A stretch of 64,000 nt of DNA from Mesostigma viride (lineage: Eukaryota > Streptophyta > Mesostigmatophyceae > Mesostigmatales > Mesostigmataceae), in contig RPFO01001075.1 of the NCBI GenBank assembly GCA_009746045.1, positions 219,501 through 283,500 of the forward strand, read 5' to 3'. The notes below the pieces were generated by a model, which ran no database searches, was not told the DNA's origin, and worked only from the letters and a program-made list of their open reading frames with translations. The translations under genes and the position numbers were made by a program. Below, piece by piece: positions 36,258 to 46,876 of this stretch (position 1 is the stretch's first letter; every line of letters begins with the position of its first letter).

Positions 36258-37037
36258 TGTAACAAGCAAAAATGACTTTGTTGTTACATCCTTTGTTTTG
36301 TGAATGTTTGGCTTTTATTCGAGGACTTTTGGATCAGTATTGAGAAAGTTATGAGGTTTCTAAGATGACGGTACTTGGAGCTGATACTGTGTCAGCCAAC
36401 TGATAGGAACCCTCATTGGTCGTGGCCTGATCCACGTAGGGTTGTAGTTTGTTGGCTGATACTACTGATAGGAGCCCTCATTGGTCGTGGCCTGATCCAC
36501 GTGGGGTTGTAGTTTGTTAGTTGGTACTATTGAGTCTTAAATGCTCCTTTGGGACTTCAGTGCTCACGACAGATTTGGGATCTCATGGAAAGATTCTGCC
36601 AGGCTGTGTGTGGTGTTGTTCTGTTTTGTGTGACTAGGATGGATACGAAGATCTTGTATAGGATTCCATGGTTCTGATTGGTTCTCTTCAGGCTAAGGTT
36701 GGAGCAAGCTCGACAAGCACGTCGATATCAAGGACGTGGGGTCGCCATTGTTGCTACGTTGGTTTTGATTCACCATGGTATAATAAAGCTTGGCTTTGTT
36801 GTCCAATCCATAAGAGCCCCTTGGCTATAGACGTCCTTCAGTTCCACAGAGGTCGTCTATACACGAGCTTGTCTTTGTGTCTACAAGGGGTTGTGATTCC
36901 CTAAATCACGTGCTGTGGAATTTCCATCTCAACGTTGCTCGGATACTTGAAGTTCTGCGACTCAGGAAAGCAACCCAGGTAAAAGATCTTTCATATTGGA
37001 CTGTGGATGATGTTGATGATCATTTTTAGTCGTTACA
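36258..37037 (+). repeat. 5' LTR
   Basis: Begins with a short inverted repeat TGTAACAA ... TTGTTACA (36258-36288). Contains a tandem ~63-bp duplication with CCCTCATTGGTCGTGGCCTG near 36405-36520 and AATAAA at 36782-36787 as a possible polyadenylation signal. Four substitutions and no indels separate it from the 3' LTR. Confidence 0.97.
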
Positions 37038-37038
37038 T

Positions 37039-37050
37039 TGGTATCGGAGG
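37039..37050 (+). other. Primer binding site, initiator Met tRNA type
   Basis: TGGTATCGGAGG one base after the 5' LTR. TGGTATC complements the 3' end of eukaryotic initiator tRNA-Met (consensus TGGTATCAGAGC). Confidence 0.75.
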
Positions 37051-37265
37051 ATCTCTACTTTGGTGTTTCTCTTGAAGTCGCAACCTTCCGGGTAGTACAA
37101 CGTTGATCAGATGTCTGTCATCCGAGAAGATTCATAGAGTTGCGGAAAACTTACGGTGTTACAGACTGAGACACATCCTGATGTGACTGTCTTGCTCTGT
37201 AACACTAGAAGTCAGCCGTAACCGTTGTCTCTACTAGGCAGACGATCGCGACTCCATGTGGAAGT

Positions 37266-39013
37266 ATGAGTAGTTCGAAGACACAATCACCTTTACCCCC
37301 TACTAATCAAGGTTTGGAGATCCGTCATCATCTCTGGAACCCATTGCTAGGGAAGGTGCTGAGACAACTGCTCGTACTCCACGGCGTCAACTTGATTTCA
37401 ACCGTACTTCTATGTCTGAAGTGAGGCGGCCCTCGTTGTCCATAGGGCCCAAGTTTTCCGTCATTGCATCTGGTCTCCAACCAGGCGAGCCATCGCTGAC
37501 AGGCGTGGGTCGAGGAGCGTCACTGTCGCCCAGGATTCCAAGCGCGCGAACAAGTCCTGTGCGGAGTGCATCTTCTTCATTTCTTTTCCCGCTAAATACC
37601 ACGCCTGGAAGAGACGGGACCAGACTTGCAGCGGATCGCCTCTCAGCAGCTAAAATCAGATTATTACACGATGAACAACACGCAGCGATGTATAGAAAGA
37701 TGGTGGAGGAGGTGGAACAGGATGTGGGAAGACTTCGTCAGAGAATTGAGGAGGAGGAGGCGGCCATGCGTGACATGGTTGCTGGATTGGGGAGAGAGGC
37801 TCCTCGGTTGGGTGACGGAAGGGTTTTACCTAATAGTACCGCAGTTACTACGAGGAATGAGACGCAGGATAGCGATAGGCAGGATCCAGCGCAGACGACC
37901 TCGGTCACCTTCACCACCCCCGCCAGCGACGTCCCCGTGACCGTCACTATACCACCGCATCAAGGTTCCGCCCCGCCATTTCCAAAAATCGAATCCGTAG
38001 ACAAGCTGTCGCTCACCAATCTAACCCACCGCAGTTTCGATCATTTCTCTACTCGATTCCAGGATGTGTTCGCTATCCACTTTGCTAACTACGGCAAACG
38101 AGCGGAAGAACGACTTTCCCTGGACATCCAGAAGAAGATGGTTCGACAGCGAATGAGCGACAGTGCAGCCGACAGGTTTGATGAGTTTTTACGATCCTCG
38201 CAGGTAATACTTGCAAGGATTTGCCATCTCTCATGCTTTCATTTCGACGTTTTCTCCTTCCCCAGGACCAGCTCCGTCTGGACCGGGACGCGTTGGCCAA
38301 CTGTACTCAGTCTGGCCTGACACTACCACAATACGTAGAGACGTTTACCAACCTGAGGGCCAAAATCCCCCAGTGCTCTGATTCTGAAGCTCTTCACAGG
38401 TTTCTGCATGGGCTCTCCCCTCAAGTCAGGGTGGATATTGACAAGCATTTCTCCCCTTTCGACTATGTCGAGTGGAAGTGGGATACTGTGCTGTCTTATG
38501 CCCTCACGCTGTGCCGTGTCCCTGACTTTTCCCTCAAGTGGGAGCCTGCTGCAGGCAACCAGGCGCCTGCTGTTAAGAAGCCCCTGAACCAGCTGAACGC
38601 TGTGATGGAGGAGCTCAGTGCCATGGAGCAGTCCAAAGGAGCCTGTTTCACGTGTGGCCAGCTGGGACACTTTGCACGGGATTGCCCCAAGCGAGACCAG
38701 TTCCCAAGCGACACCAAGGGTCCTCAGGGGGTTCTTCCATTCACCAGACCACCCATTCCCTCCTGGGGTGAGCCAGAGCGACCACAGGGCACAGCCTGGG
38801 TTTAGACCCAACTTCCAGGCTTCGGGCAAGGGACCATTCCAGCCCAAGGGATTCAACAGGCAAGACAGGCGTCGGATGGTCAACGCCCTGTGGCACCTCC
38901 TAGCAGAGGAGGAGGAGGGAGAAGGGGAGGCAGACGGCATAGAGGATCAGCAGGTGCAGCCTTCAGTGGGGAGCTCGTCTTCAGATCATCCTCCTGAGCT
39001 GCCAAAAAACTAG
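37266..39013 (+). CDS. gag: Chromovirus gag with 62-bp intron
   Basis: Capsid/nucleocapsid polyprotein. The coding signal probably starts at Met 37266, and the clear frame runs from 37412. A GT-AG intron at 38204-38265 joins LRSSQ to DQLRLDRDALANC in phase 0; reading through instead gives unrelated sequence and a stop. A coiled-coil segment (MYRKMVEEVEQDVGRLRQRI) precedes the capsid region. A CCHC zinc knuckle, CFTCGQLGHFARDCPK, lies near 38645. Downstream the coding signal moves to another frame (PGFRPNFQASGKG to ELPKN) and ends at TAG 39011-39013. Apparent frameshifts near 37322 and in 38700-38795 are probably deletions or assembly errors. Confidence 0.85.
38204..38265 (+). other. Spliceosomal-type intron inside gag
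   Basis: Donor GTAATA, a pyrimidine-rich end TTTTCTCCTTCCCCAG, length 62, phase 0. Removal joins two frames that are both clearly gag. Confidence 0.8.
39004..39013 (+). promoter_or_regulatory. -1 ribosomal frameshift site at gag/protease junction
   Basis: The heptamer A AAA AAC is in register with the gag frame and directly followed by the gag stop TAG. The -1 frame continues LVEPPGLRPAVELTG into the protease. This matches the classic X XXY YYZ slippery motif. Confidence 0.75.
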
Positions 39014-42000
39014 TGGAGCCCCCAGGACTACGTCCAGCGGTGGAGTTAACTGGTTTGCCTGCTGTGCATGTCCGTCCTGTGAACAACTTGTCTGCCTCTG
39101 ATTCCACCACCCCATTGGGCCCTCCTATTCCCAGTCAACTCTTGAAGTTCCAGGCTAGGCTGTTGAACGTGCCAGTCCCTTTGGCTCAGCCTTTATGTCT
39201 CTTCATGATTGACTCAGGTGCAGGAAGTAACTACATTTCCACTTCCTTGGTGCAGGAGCTGCATCTACCAGTGCTCCCCCACCCTGTGCCTGTTAAGGTC
39301 CAATATTCTGATGGTAGGCAGAGTAACTCACCTGGCTACGTGCAACTGCTTTTTCAAGTGTGCTCACGTCAAACCTTGTCTGTCACAGCAGATGTCATTC
39401 CACTCACTGCTGCTGATGTGATTTGGGGATGCCATGGTTGGAGTCTGCTAATCCTGCCATCTTGTGGTCTGAGAAGGTGGTGCAGTTTCAGGATGGGTCA
39501 GTGTGGGACGCCACCACAGTGATTAAGGGGGGAGAAAGACCAGTCACAGAGTGCTGTTCTACTAATGAGGCTGTCAATGATGGGAGAGGGGTTGCAGGTG
39601 CCAAGGAGGACGTCAAGGTGCCTTCACTGGAAGAGAAACGTGCTGCCTTACTTAAGCACGTATGGTCTGCCAATCACACCTTGTCTTACCTGGCTACTTA
39701 CCCAGTGGAACACGTCTTTCTCTTACAGTTGGTTCCTAACTCACCCTCTGATGAGACTCATGGCCACACGGTGAATGCTGTGAACCCAGTACCAGCTGTC
39801 ACAGAGGAGGAGCAGAAGCTGCATGATGCCCTTTTGGACAGGTTTGCTGCCATTTTTGAGGACAAAATGCCACAGTACCCCCTGAAGGGCCAATCACTCA
39901 TGTCATCAAGCTTGTGGATGGTGCCAGGCCTCCCTTTGTTCCCATGTACAGGATGGGGCCAGCTGAGATGGCAGAGCTGAAGGTGATCTTGACAGGCTGT
40001 TGGAAGCTGGACTCATTCTTCCTGCCAATAGTCCTTTCAGCTCTGGGTGTTTGCTTGTCCCCAAGCATGATGGTGGATGGCGGTTGTGCATTGATCTGAG
40101 AGGCCTGAACAAGGTCACAGTGAAGTCCAAGTATCCCTTGCCACGGATTGATGAGCTGCTAGAGAGGACAGCTGGATCATCTTACTTCACCAAGTTTGAC
40201 CTTAGACACGCGTTCTGGCAGATCAGGATAGCTACTGAGGACATTCCAAAAACTGCATTCTCCACACCCTGGGGTCAGTTCCAGTGGACTGTGATGCCCA
40301 TGGGGGCCTCCAACAGCCCAGCTACTATGCAGATGTTTGTGAATGCTATCTTTGGCCATCTGACAGGGAACTCTCTGCCTCAGATCTCCCCTGATCTCAG
40401 GAATCCCAGGTTCAAAGACATTGCCCACCTGTGTGACCCTGCAAGACCCGTGTTCAGGACCTGCGTGGTGGCCTACATGGACGACATCCTGGTGCACTCA
40501 AAGACGTTCAAGGAGCATCTGGAGAACGTGGAGGAGGTCTGAAGGTCATCCAGCACTACCACTTGTCTGTCAAGAGGTCTAAGGTGGAGTGGGGGCATGA
40601 AGTGGGGTTCCTAGGGTACAAGTTGAGTTCCTTGGGTATGACACCTGACAATGCTAAGATTGCTGCCATCCTTGAGTGGCCTGTGTTGCAGTCTGCACAT
40701 GATGTCAAGTCCTTCCTGGGCATGGTGGGGTGGTACAGGCGTTTTATCCCTGACATGGCTGCCATCTCCACCCCCTTGCTTGAGTTAATCAAGAAGGATG
40801 TTCAGTTTGAGTGGACAGATAGGTGTCAGCAGGCCTTTGACCTGTTGAAGCAGAAGCTCACATCCACCCCTGTGCTAGTGGGTCCCAACCCAGATCTACC
40901 TTATCAGGTTAGGTCAGATGCCTCTCAAGGCGCCATAGGTGCTGTGCTGATGCAAGACCATGGCTATGGACCACAGCCAGTGGAGTACATGTCTAAAACC
41001 ATGAGCTCAGCTGAACGTAACTACCCTGTACACGAGCAGGAGTTGCTGGGTTTAGTGGTAGCATGTCACAAGTGGGAGCATCTGTTGAAGGGAGCTCAGT
41101 TTTCTGTGGCTAGCAGTGCTACAGATGGGCTAGGGCAAGAGTCTATCACCCTGATGACTGACCACAGGCCCTTGGTGCACGTGCTAGAACAGAGTAGGAT
41201 GAGTAAGAGGATGGCTGGGTGGATGGAGTACCTAGGGGGATTCTATCCTTTCTCTGTGCAGTATGTCCCAGGATCACAGAATGTGGTGCCAGACGCCCTC
41301 TCTAGAAGAAGGGATCTGATGGGACATTTCACGAGGATCTGGATATTTGTGCTGCCATGGTTTCTGTAGTAGAGTGTGGTGCTGTCACCAGGGCACAGGC
41401 AGCTAACCAGCAAACCTCCAAGCTGAGCCACCCCTGTAGAGGCTAGCTTTAGTCACGAGATGCTCATTGACCAGGGCTTGTCCCAGGGTCGACAGGCGTC
41501 CAGGGTGGGGGTCAGTCACTGCAGAGCAGTCTTAGGGAGGGTTCTGCTAGCAGCCAGCCCACTCTCACTACACAACCAAGCACAGAGAATCCTAGGAGGG
41601 GAAGGGACGGCCCAGGAAGTGGATACTGGAGCCAGGGATGCTGACCAAGTCTAGAGGATTGGCAGCTGAGATCAAGGGGAAGTCACGTACACCTGTGGCT
41701 GATGTTCTGTCATCCAAGCATCTAGTCACTAGTCACCTGCAGGAGGGTGAGGTGCTGCAGCTGCAGCCTTTAGGACCTGGCAAACAGCTAGTCCTGCCTA
41801 ACCCTATGAGTATAGCCCTGCTGGACGTGATTAAGGCCTTCACTAAAACTGAGGACCTGGCCACTAAGGCCATTCAGGAAGGAAGCTTTGGTAACAGACC
41901 TGTGGAGTACTGGGAGGGAGTCCTGTATGTCCACACCCAGGATGCAGATCATGTAGTACCAGGAAGGTCTATGTGCCAGAAATGGCCATTCCCACTGTGT

Positions 42001-43374
42001 TGCATTGCTTCCATGACGACGTGACTGCATGTCATCCTGGGTATGCTAAGCTCTCCATGAAGTACAAGAGAGGTTTTGGTGGCCTGGCATGTTTCGTGAT
42101 ATCAAAGCCTATGTGGCTTCCTGTGACTCATGCCAAAGGAATAAGGTTAGGACTCAGGCAGTGCCTATCTTTCCTATGGCCATGCCTATTCCCCTTCGAC
42201 CCTGGATCAGTGTGACCATGGACTTCATTTGTGGCTTGCCTGTTTCTGATGCTGGCAATGACAGGATACTAGTGGTGATGGACAGGCTGTCTAGAATGTG
42301 CCACCTCATCCCCTGCAATGCCCATCTCACAGCTGCCCAGTGTGTAGAGTTGTTCATGAAGGAGGTGTACAGATTGCATGGCATGCCACGTGTAATCATC
42401 ACTGACCAGGATCCCTTGTGGATGTCTGGGTTTTGGAAGTCCTTCTTTGACATCCTAGACACTAAGTTGGCCTTTGGAGTAGCATACAGGTGTGCCAGCA
42501 CGGGGGCTGTGGAGAGGCTGAACCGTATTGTACGGGAATGCCAGAAGCACTATTGTACCCATGATAACAAGGAATGGGACAAGAAACTTCCCTTCATAGA
42601 GTTTGCCATCAACAACTCACCCCTGGCTCCTCACCAAATGTCTCCATTTGTCATTTGCCATGGCCAGTGCCCCTTGACTCCATTTGACCTGGAGTTACCT
42701 GATAGGGATGCTGAAGGCCCCTTCAGAAGACGCCTAACCTCTGTCCACCAGTTGATTGCATCCTTCCAGGAAGCTCACAGTATGGTGGCTGCTCAGATGT
42801 TGCATGCACAGGACAAGTATTTAAACAATGCTTGGCAACAGATGTTGGCTACACACACCTTTGTGGCTCCTGGTGACCTGGTGCTCTTGGAGGCTAATCG
42901 TGTGCTACCTGAAAAGGAGCAATGCAGGAAACTGCAACCCTTGTGGTTGGGACCTTACCCTGTCCTGACACCTTCCACTATGGGACTGTAGTTCAAGTCC
43001 AGGTGCCTTCCCACTGGAGGCTTAAGACTAACGTGTTTCACCTGGCCCAGCTCAAACTGTATAAACGCAATACCTTGCAGGGACGCCTTTCTGCTCCATT
43101 ACCATTTGAGCTGGATACTGAGGGGGAGAGGATATATGAAGTGGAGCAGCTGGTGGCTCACAGAGTCAAAGGAAAGGGTAGGACCAAGCAGCTGCAGTTT
43201 AAGGTGCACTGGAAAGGAGAGTTAGAGTCTACTGCCACATGGCTGTGGTTGTCTGACTTGACTCACTGCCATGAAGTGGTCCAGGAGTATTGCCAAAAGA
43301 AGGGGCTCACTCTTCCTTCTTGGTATACTGAGTTGGTGCAAACCACTGCTCCCCTTCCTATATCTCAGGACTAA
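39013..43374 (+). CDS. pol: Chromovirus pol: protease, RT, RNase H, integrase, chromodomain
   Basis: Domains in order: aspartic protease LFMIDSGAGSNYIS (about 39205); RT with LCIDLRGLNKVT, FTKFDLRHAFWQIRI and YMDDILVHS (YMDD near 40473); RNase H with SDASQGAIGAVLM, ERNYPVHEQELLGL and MTDHRPLVHVLE; integrase zinc finger (HDDVTACHPGY ... CDSCQRNK) and catalytic DDE at about 42221 (TMDFICGLP), 42404 (ITDQDPLW) and 42511 (AVERLNRIV), D-E spacing about 35; chromodomain at 43134-43290 (YEVEQLVAHRV ... LQFKVHWKG). The frame is broken near 39421, 39885, 39995, 40535, 41325, 41965, 42080 and 42945, each consistent with one missing base and mostly in a homopolymer. All catalytic residues are present. 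Confidence 0.93.
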
Positions 43375-43498
43375 CGAATGGTTTCTTCGTGCATGCTGTG
43401 TGGTCCCAGATGGAGGAGGAGTTCACGTACCCCAACTTGGGCCTGGGCGCCACCACGGAGGAAGGGGTCACGGGTATGCATCCAGAAACCCCAACCCC

Positions 43499-44530
43499 AT
43501 GAGTTATGTGGAATCCCTGTTTGACAGTATTGTCAGGCGTGACCTTAGGAGGGGTCAGCAGATGGATACCATTAACAAGCTCTTGCATTCAGTGATCTCC
43601 AAGCAGGATAAGCTACAGGAGCTTCTTCAGGGGTTGTCCTTGTCCCAGCCCCAGATGGGGAGTGGTGTTAACATAGCTCTCAGCTCCAGCAGCACTCCCA
43701 TCATTCAGATTCCTCGTCATGTGGTACCTGTCAAGAATGTGGTGGCCTATGTGGATCACAGGAAGTGCATGGGACCTTGTGAGCATTGTGAGACGCTGGC
43801 CAAGGCAGTGGCTGCCCTTAACAGGGAGGAGGGGGAAGTGAGCCCTGAGGGTTATGTGGAGGAGGTCTTGTCTCAGTTGCACACCAGCCTGTATGAGATT
43901 GGCTCTCCTTTTGTGGGCCACCTGTTGCACAGGATGTTTGCCTTGACTCCAGGACCTGAGATTGACATGAGACCTGCAGAGGGGCAGGATATGTTGACCA
44001 CCTTGCCTGAGGCTTTGAAAGGAGCCTTCATGCAGTTCCAGCCAGTGAGCATGGGTGAGGCCTCCTACATGGAGTTGTTGGAGTTTTCAGTGCAGCAGGG
44101 AGATTTTGACTTGGCTCCTTCTTCTTCCAGCTCGGTCAATGGGTGCTTCCCTTTGGAGACATCCAACCTTTTCTGCAGCCCAGGGTTGCCTAAGTTCACC
44201 ATGGAGCTCAAGGTTCGTCTGACCCCATTGAGGGTGTTGGTGCCTTTGACAGGTGCTAAGTGGTCAGTGGTCAAGACCTTTCTCCAGTTCTGGTGGGCGT
44301 ACAGGTCATGGGTGAGCAGGCACAAGACGTCTTCTACTTGGGTGATGGATCCTGAGAGCCAGTCTGTGGTGCTTCTCTCCTACCCAGGGACATGCCTGCG
44401 TTATGTTGCCCAGATGGCAGCAGGGGCTGCAGAGACGTGCATGGTGCTGCAGGTCAGCAGGAACTGGCCAGACTTGGTTCACATGGTGGAGCAGTTTCCC
44501 TTGTTTGGGACCAGGGGCAAGGATGGGTGA
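43499..44530 (+). CDS. Unrecognised extra ORF after the chromodomain
   Basis: An open frame of 343 codons plus stop from Met 43499 (MSYVESLFDSIVRRDLRRGQ) to the stop at 44528-44530, between pol and the polypurine tract. An upstream segment in another frame, MEEEFTYPNLGLGATTEEG from 43410, probably belongs to it, with one missing C near 43497. Features seen: a helical N-terminus with Leu/Gln heptad character, a CMGPCEHC cysteine cluster, and an acidic mid-region. No signal peptide or clear membrane segment is visible, so it does not look like an envelope protein. I do not recognise the family. Codon use and composition match pol. TCCCAG directly precedes ATG 43410, so a spliced subgenomic mRNA is conceivable. 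Confidence 0.7.
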   Translation: MSYVESLFDSIVRRDLRRGQQMDTINKLLHSVISKQDKLQELLQGLSLSQPQMGSGVNIALSSSSTPIIQIPRHVVPVKNVVAYVDHRKCMGPCEHCETLAKAVAALNREEGEVSPEGYVEEVLSQLHTSLYEIGSPFVGHLLHRMFALTPGPEIDMRPAEGQDMLTTLPEALKGAFMQFQPVSMGEASYMELLEFSVQQGDFDLAPSSSSSVNGCFPLETSNLFCSPGLPKFTMELKVRLTPLRVLVPLTGAKWSVVKTFLQFWWAYRSWVSRHKTSSTWVMDPESQSVVLLSYPGTCLRYVAQMAAGAAETCMVLQVSRNWPDLVHMVEQFPLFGTRGKDG

Positions 44531-44932
44531 ATGGGGATTGGTATAGCCTGTGAAGAACAGAGCTGTGCAGGAAGAGGATGGGGAAGGATGGGGGAAGAGT
44601 ATGGAAGGTGCTTTGGATTGTGGTGTGAGGGGGGGATTCCAGGATGGATGATGGGGGGGGGCTCCAGTCCAGTTCTGATGTTCCAGTCCAGAGTTCCAGG
44701 TTCCAGGATGCTGAATGGAAGACCTTGTATTATGAGAAGTGTTTATCTGGCTTTATAGTAGATAAGGTAGTGACTTGTTTGCTGTAGAGACCTGTGACTA
44801 GATGTTATGAGATAGGAGGCCCTGTTTTCAGGGATGTAAAAACCCATCTGCTTTTCCCAAGAGATGGTGGATTTCTGTTCAATGTTCCTCTGCCTTCAAG
44901 AGTTGGCTATTGGACCTGGGAGGTCCAGTTTT

Positions 44933-44944
44933 GAGGGGGAGATA
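44933..44944 (+). other. Polypurine tract
   Basis: GAGGGGGAGATA immediately before the 3' LTR; primes plus-strand DNA synthesis in LTR elements. Confidence 0.75.
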
Positions 44945-45724
44945 TGTAACAAGCAAAAATGACTTTGTTGTTACATCCTTTGTTTTGTGAATGTTTGGCT
45001 TTTATTCGAGGACTTTTGGATCAGTATTGAGAAAGTTATGAGGTTTCTAAGACGACGGTACTTGGAGCTGATACTTTGTCAGCCAACTGATAGGAACCCT
45101 CATTGGTCGTGGCCTGATCCACGTAGGGTTGTAGTTTGTTGGCTGATACTACTGATAGGAGCCCTCATTGGTCGTGGCCTGATCCACGTGGGGTTGTAGT
45201 TTGTTAGTTGGTACTATTGAGTCTTAAATGCTCCTTTGGGACTTCAGTGCTCACGACAGATTTAGGATCTCATGGAAAGATTCTGCCAGGCTGTGTGTGG
45301 TGTTGTTCTGTTTTGTGTGACTAGGATGGATACGAAGATCTTGTATAGGATTCCATGGTTCTGATTGGTTCTCTTCAGGCTAAGGTTGGAGCAAGCTCGA
45401 CAAGCACGTCGATATCAAGGACGTGGGGTCGCCATTGTTGCTACGTTGGTTTTGATTCACCATGGTATAATAAAGCTTGGCTTTGTTGTCCAATCCATAA
45501 GAGCCCCTTGGCTATAGACGTCCTTCAGTTCCACAGAGGTCGTCTATACACGAGCTTGTCTTTGTGTCTACAAGGGGTTGTGATTCCCTAAATCACGTGC
45601 TGTGGAATTTCCATCTCAACGTTGCTCGGATACTTGAAGTTCTGCGACTCAGGAAGGCAACCCAGGTAAAAGATCTTTCATATTGGACTGTGGATGATGT
45701 TGATGATCATTTTTAGTCGTTACA
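44945..45724 (+). repeat. 3' LTR
   Basis: Identical in length and arrangement to the 5' LTR. Differences seen: GACGACGG for GATGACGG, ACTTTGTC for ACTGTGTC, TTTAGGATC for TTTGGGATC, GGAAGGCAA for GGAAAGCAA. Confidence 0.97.
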
Positions 45725-46860
45725 GACCCCCTGGAATTTGGCTGGACCCTGACCAAGGGGATGTCTAGGATCAGCAAATGTCTTTACGAGTACACGGCAG
45801 AATGGGGTTATGCCATTTTATTGCACGAGAACCATATAAAGCTCCACCCTGGCCGCCCACGATGGGGCTTTCAATGGCCTGGATATAGTTGGATTAAACC
45901 TATCACCCTGGCGGTCGATCACCCTTTGGTGGACCGCAGAGCGACCGACATTCAACATCTTTTACTGCACAGAGCCATCGGGGTAAACGCGGCCCTCAGC
46001 AGCCGGTTTCACCACGATGCGACATGCCTGTGCACCTTCCCTTCGGAAACAATTAATTAATTAATTAATTAGACTCGTGCTCCCGTTGGGGAGTCACGGA
46101 GCATTAACCCCGATGGATGGATGGATGGGTGCACACATTCCTACCGGTCTAATCTATCTACATTGGCTACATACTACATCTATCTAACAACATTCTAACT
46201 ACAACATCTATCTAGGCAGCCGCACGCTGCCCTAGGGGGAGCTATCTAGCGTGCCTCCCGCGGGATTGCACACGCGGGCGCTTCCCCACTGGGGGGGGCT
46301 CGTTGTCCTCTATGACCTGGAAACAATTGAGCACCGCTTTCTCTACTGCCAAGTGAGCGGGGTGTGGCAATGGTTGTTTAACGTATGGTCCGCATATGGA
46401 CCGCGCTACCACATTCCACACTAACGCTATCCGTGCGTTGTATCATATTCGGTATGGCGGGGACCCCCGGGGAGGAGCTATCCGACAGTCAACTAGCCTG
46501 GGTATGGCTCCGAACTAATATGCTATACGCGATCTGGACTATCCGGAACGAGACGGTTTTCAAAGTGCGGCACGAATACACCAAAGCCGCCGTGGTGAGC
46601 TCGAGGCGGTTTATCTTCCTCTGGAACTCAGCAATGCGTCGCGCTTGGCTCTTGGCGCAAGAACAATACAAGGTGTGGGACCCCGGCCCCAACAATGACA
46701 GGCCCAGCCCCTTGGAGCTCTTCCATGCTCTCCTGGGACGCAACAGGGTGTTTACTTGCATTCCTCACGGTGACCTTACGCGCGTCACTTGGCTCCCCTG
46801 GTCACACAATGCTCCTTTCTAAAGGGCTGATTTTTTTAAGTATATTAGAATTTCTCCATT
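45725..46860 (+). pseudogene. LINE family C, zf-RVT C-terminus and 3' end (second part)
   Basis: Continues the ORF broken at 36257: TPLEFGWTLTKGMSRISKCLYEY ... HDATCLCTFPSETI, interrupted at 46055, then EHRFLYCQVSGVWQWLFNVW to SHNAPF and stop at 46822. The CxC...HxxxxC pattern with the following Trp-rich helix is the RVT zinc-binding domain typical of plant-type LINE C-termini. A frameshift lies near 46420. The 3' end has GGGCTGATTTTTTTAAGTAT and an AT-rich tail near 46830-46895. Confidence 0.75.
46055..46318 (-). mobile_element. Short LINE-A-derived element with 10-bp target duplication
   Basis: 264 bp: AATT tail, hairpin CTCCCGTTGGGGAG (46080-46093), three GGAT units, UTR, ending at CCTCTATGACCT. 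GGAAACAATT flanks it at 46045-46054 and 46319-46328. It splits the zf-RVT domain of LINE C. Confidence 0.9.
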
Positions 46861-46876
46861 TAATTTTTAATAAACC

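Larger units (their letters stand above)
36258..45724 (+). mobile_element. Ty3/Gypsy chromovirus LTR retrotransposon, 9.47 kb
   Basis: Two 780-bp LTRs (36258-37037, 44945-45724) start TGTAACAAG and end GTTACA. A 5-bp target duplication GACCC lies at 36253-36257 and 45725-45729. Internal order is gag, protease, RT, RNase H, integrase, chromodomain, extra ORF; integrase after RT and a chromodomain define a Ty3/Gypsy chromovirus. LTR divergence is 4 of 780 (0.5%), so the insertion is young. It interrupts an old LINE ORF. Confidence 0.96.

Noticed and set aside
36668..36904. 78-codon ORF present in both LTRs (also at 45355-45591)
   Set aside because: Entirely inside the LTR and identical by duplication; no sign of a protein family.
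43410..44530. Envelope glycoprotein interpretation of the extra ORF
   Set aside because: No signal peptide, membrane segment or glycoprotein-like cysteine pattern was visible.
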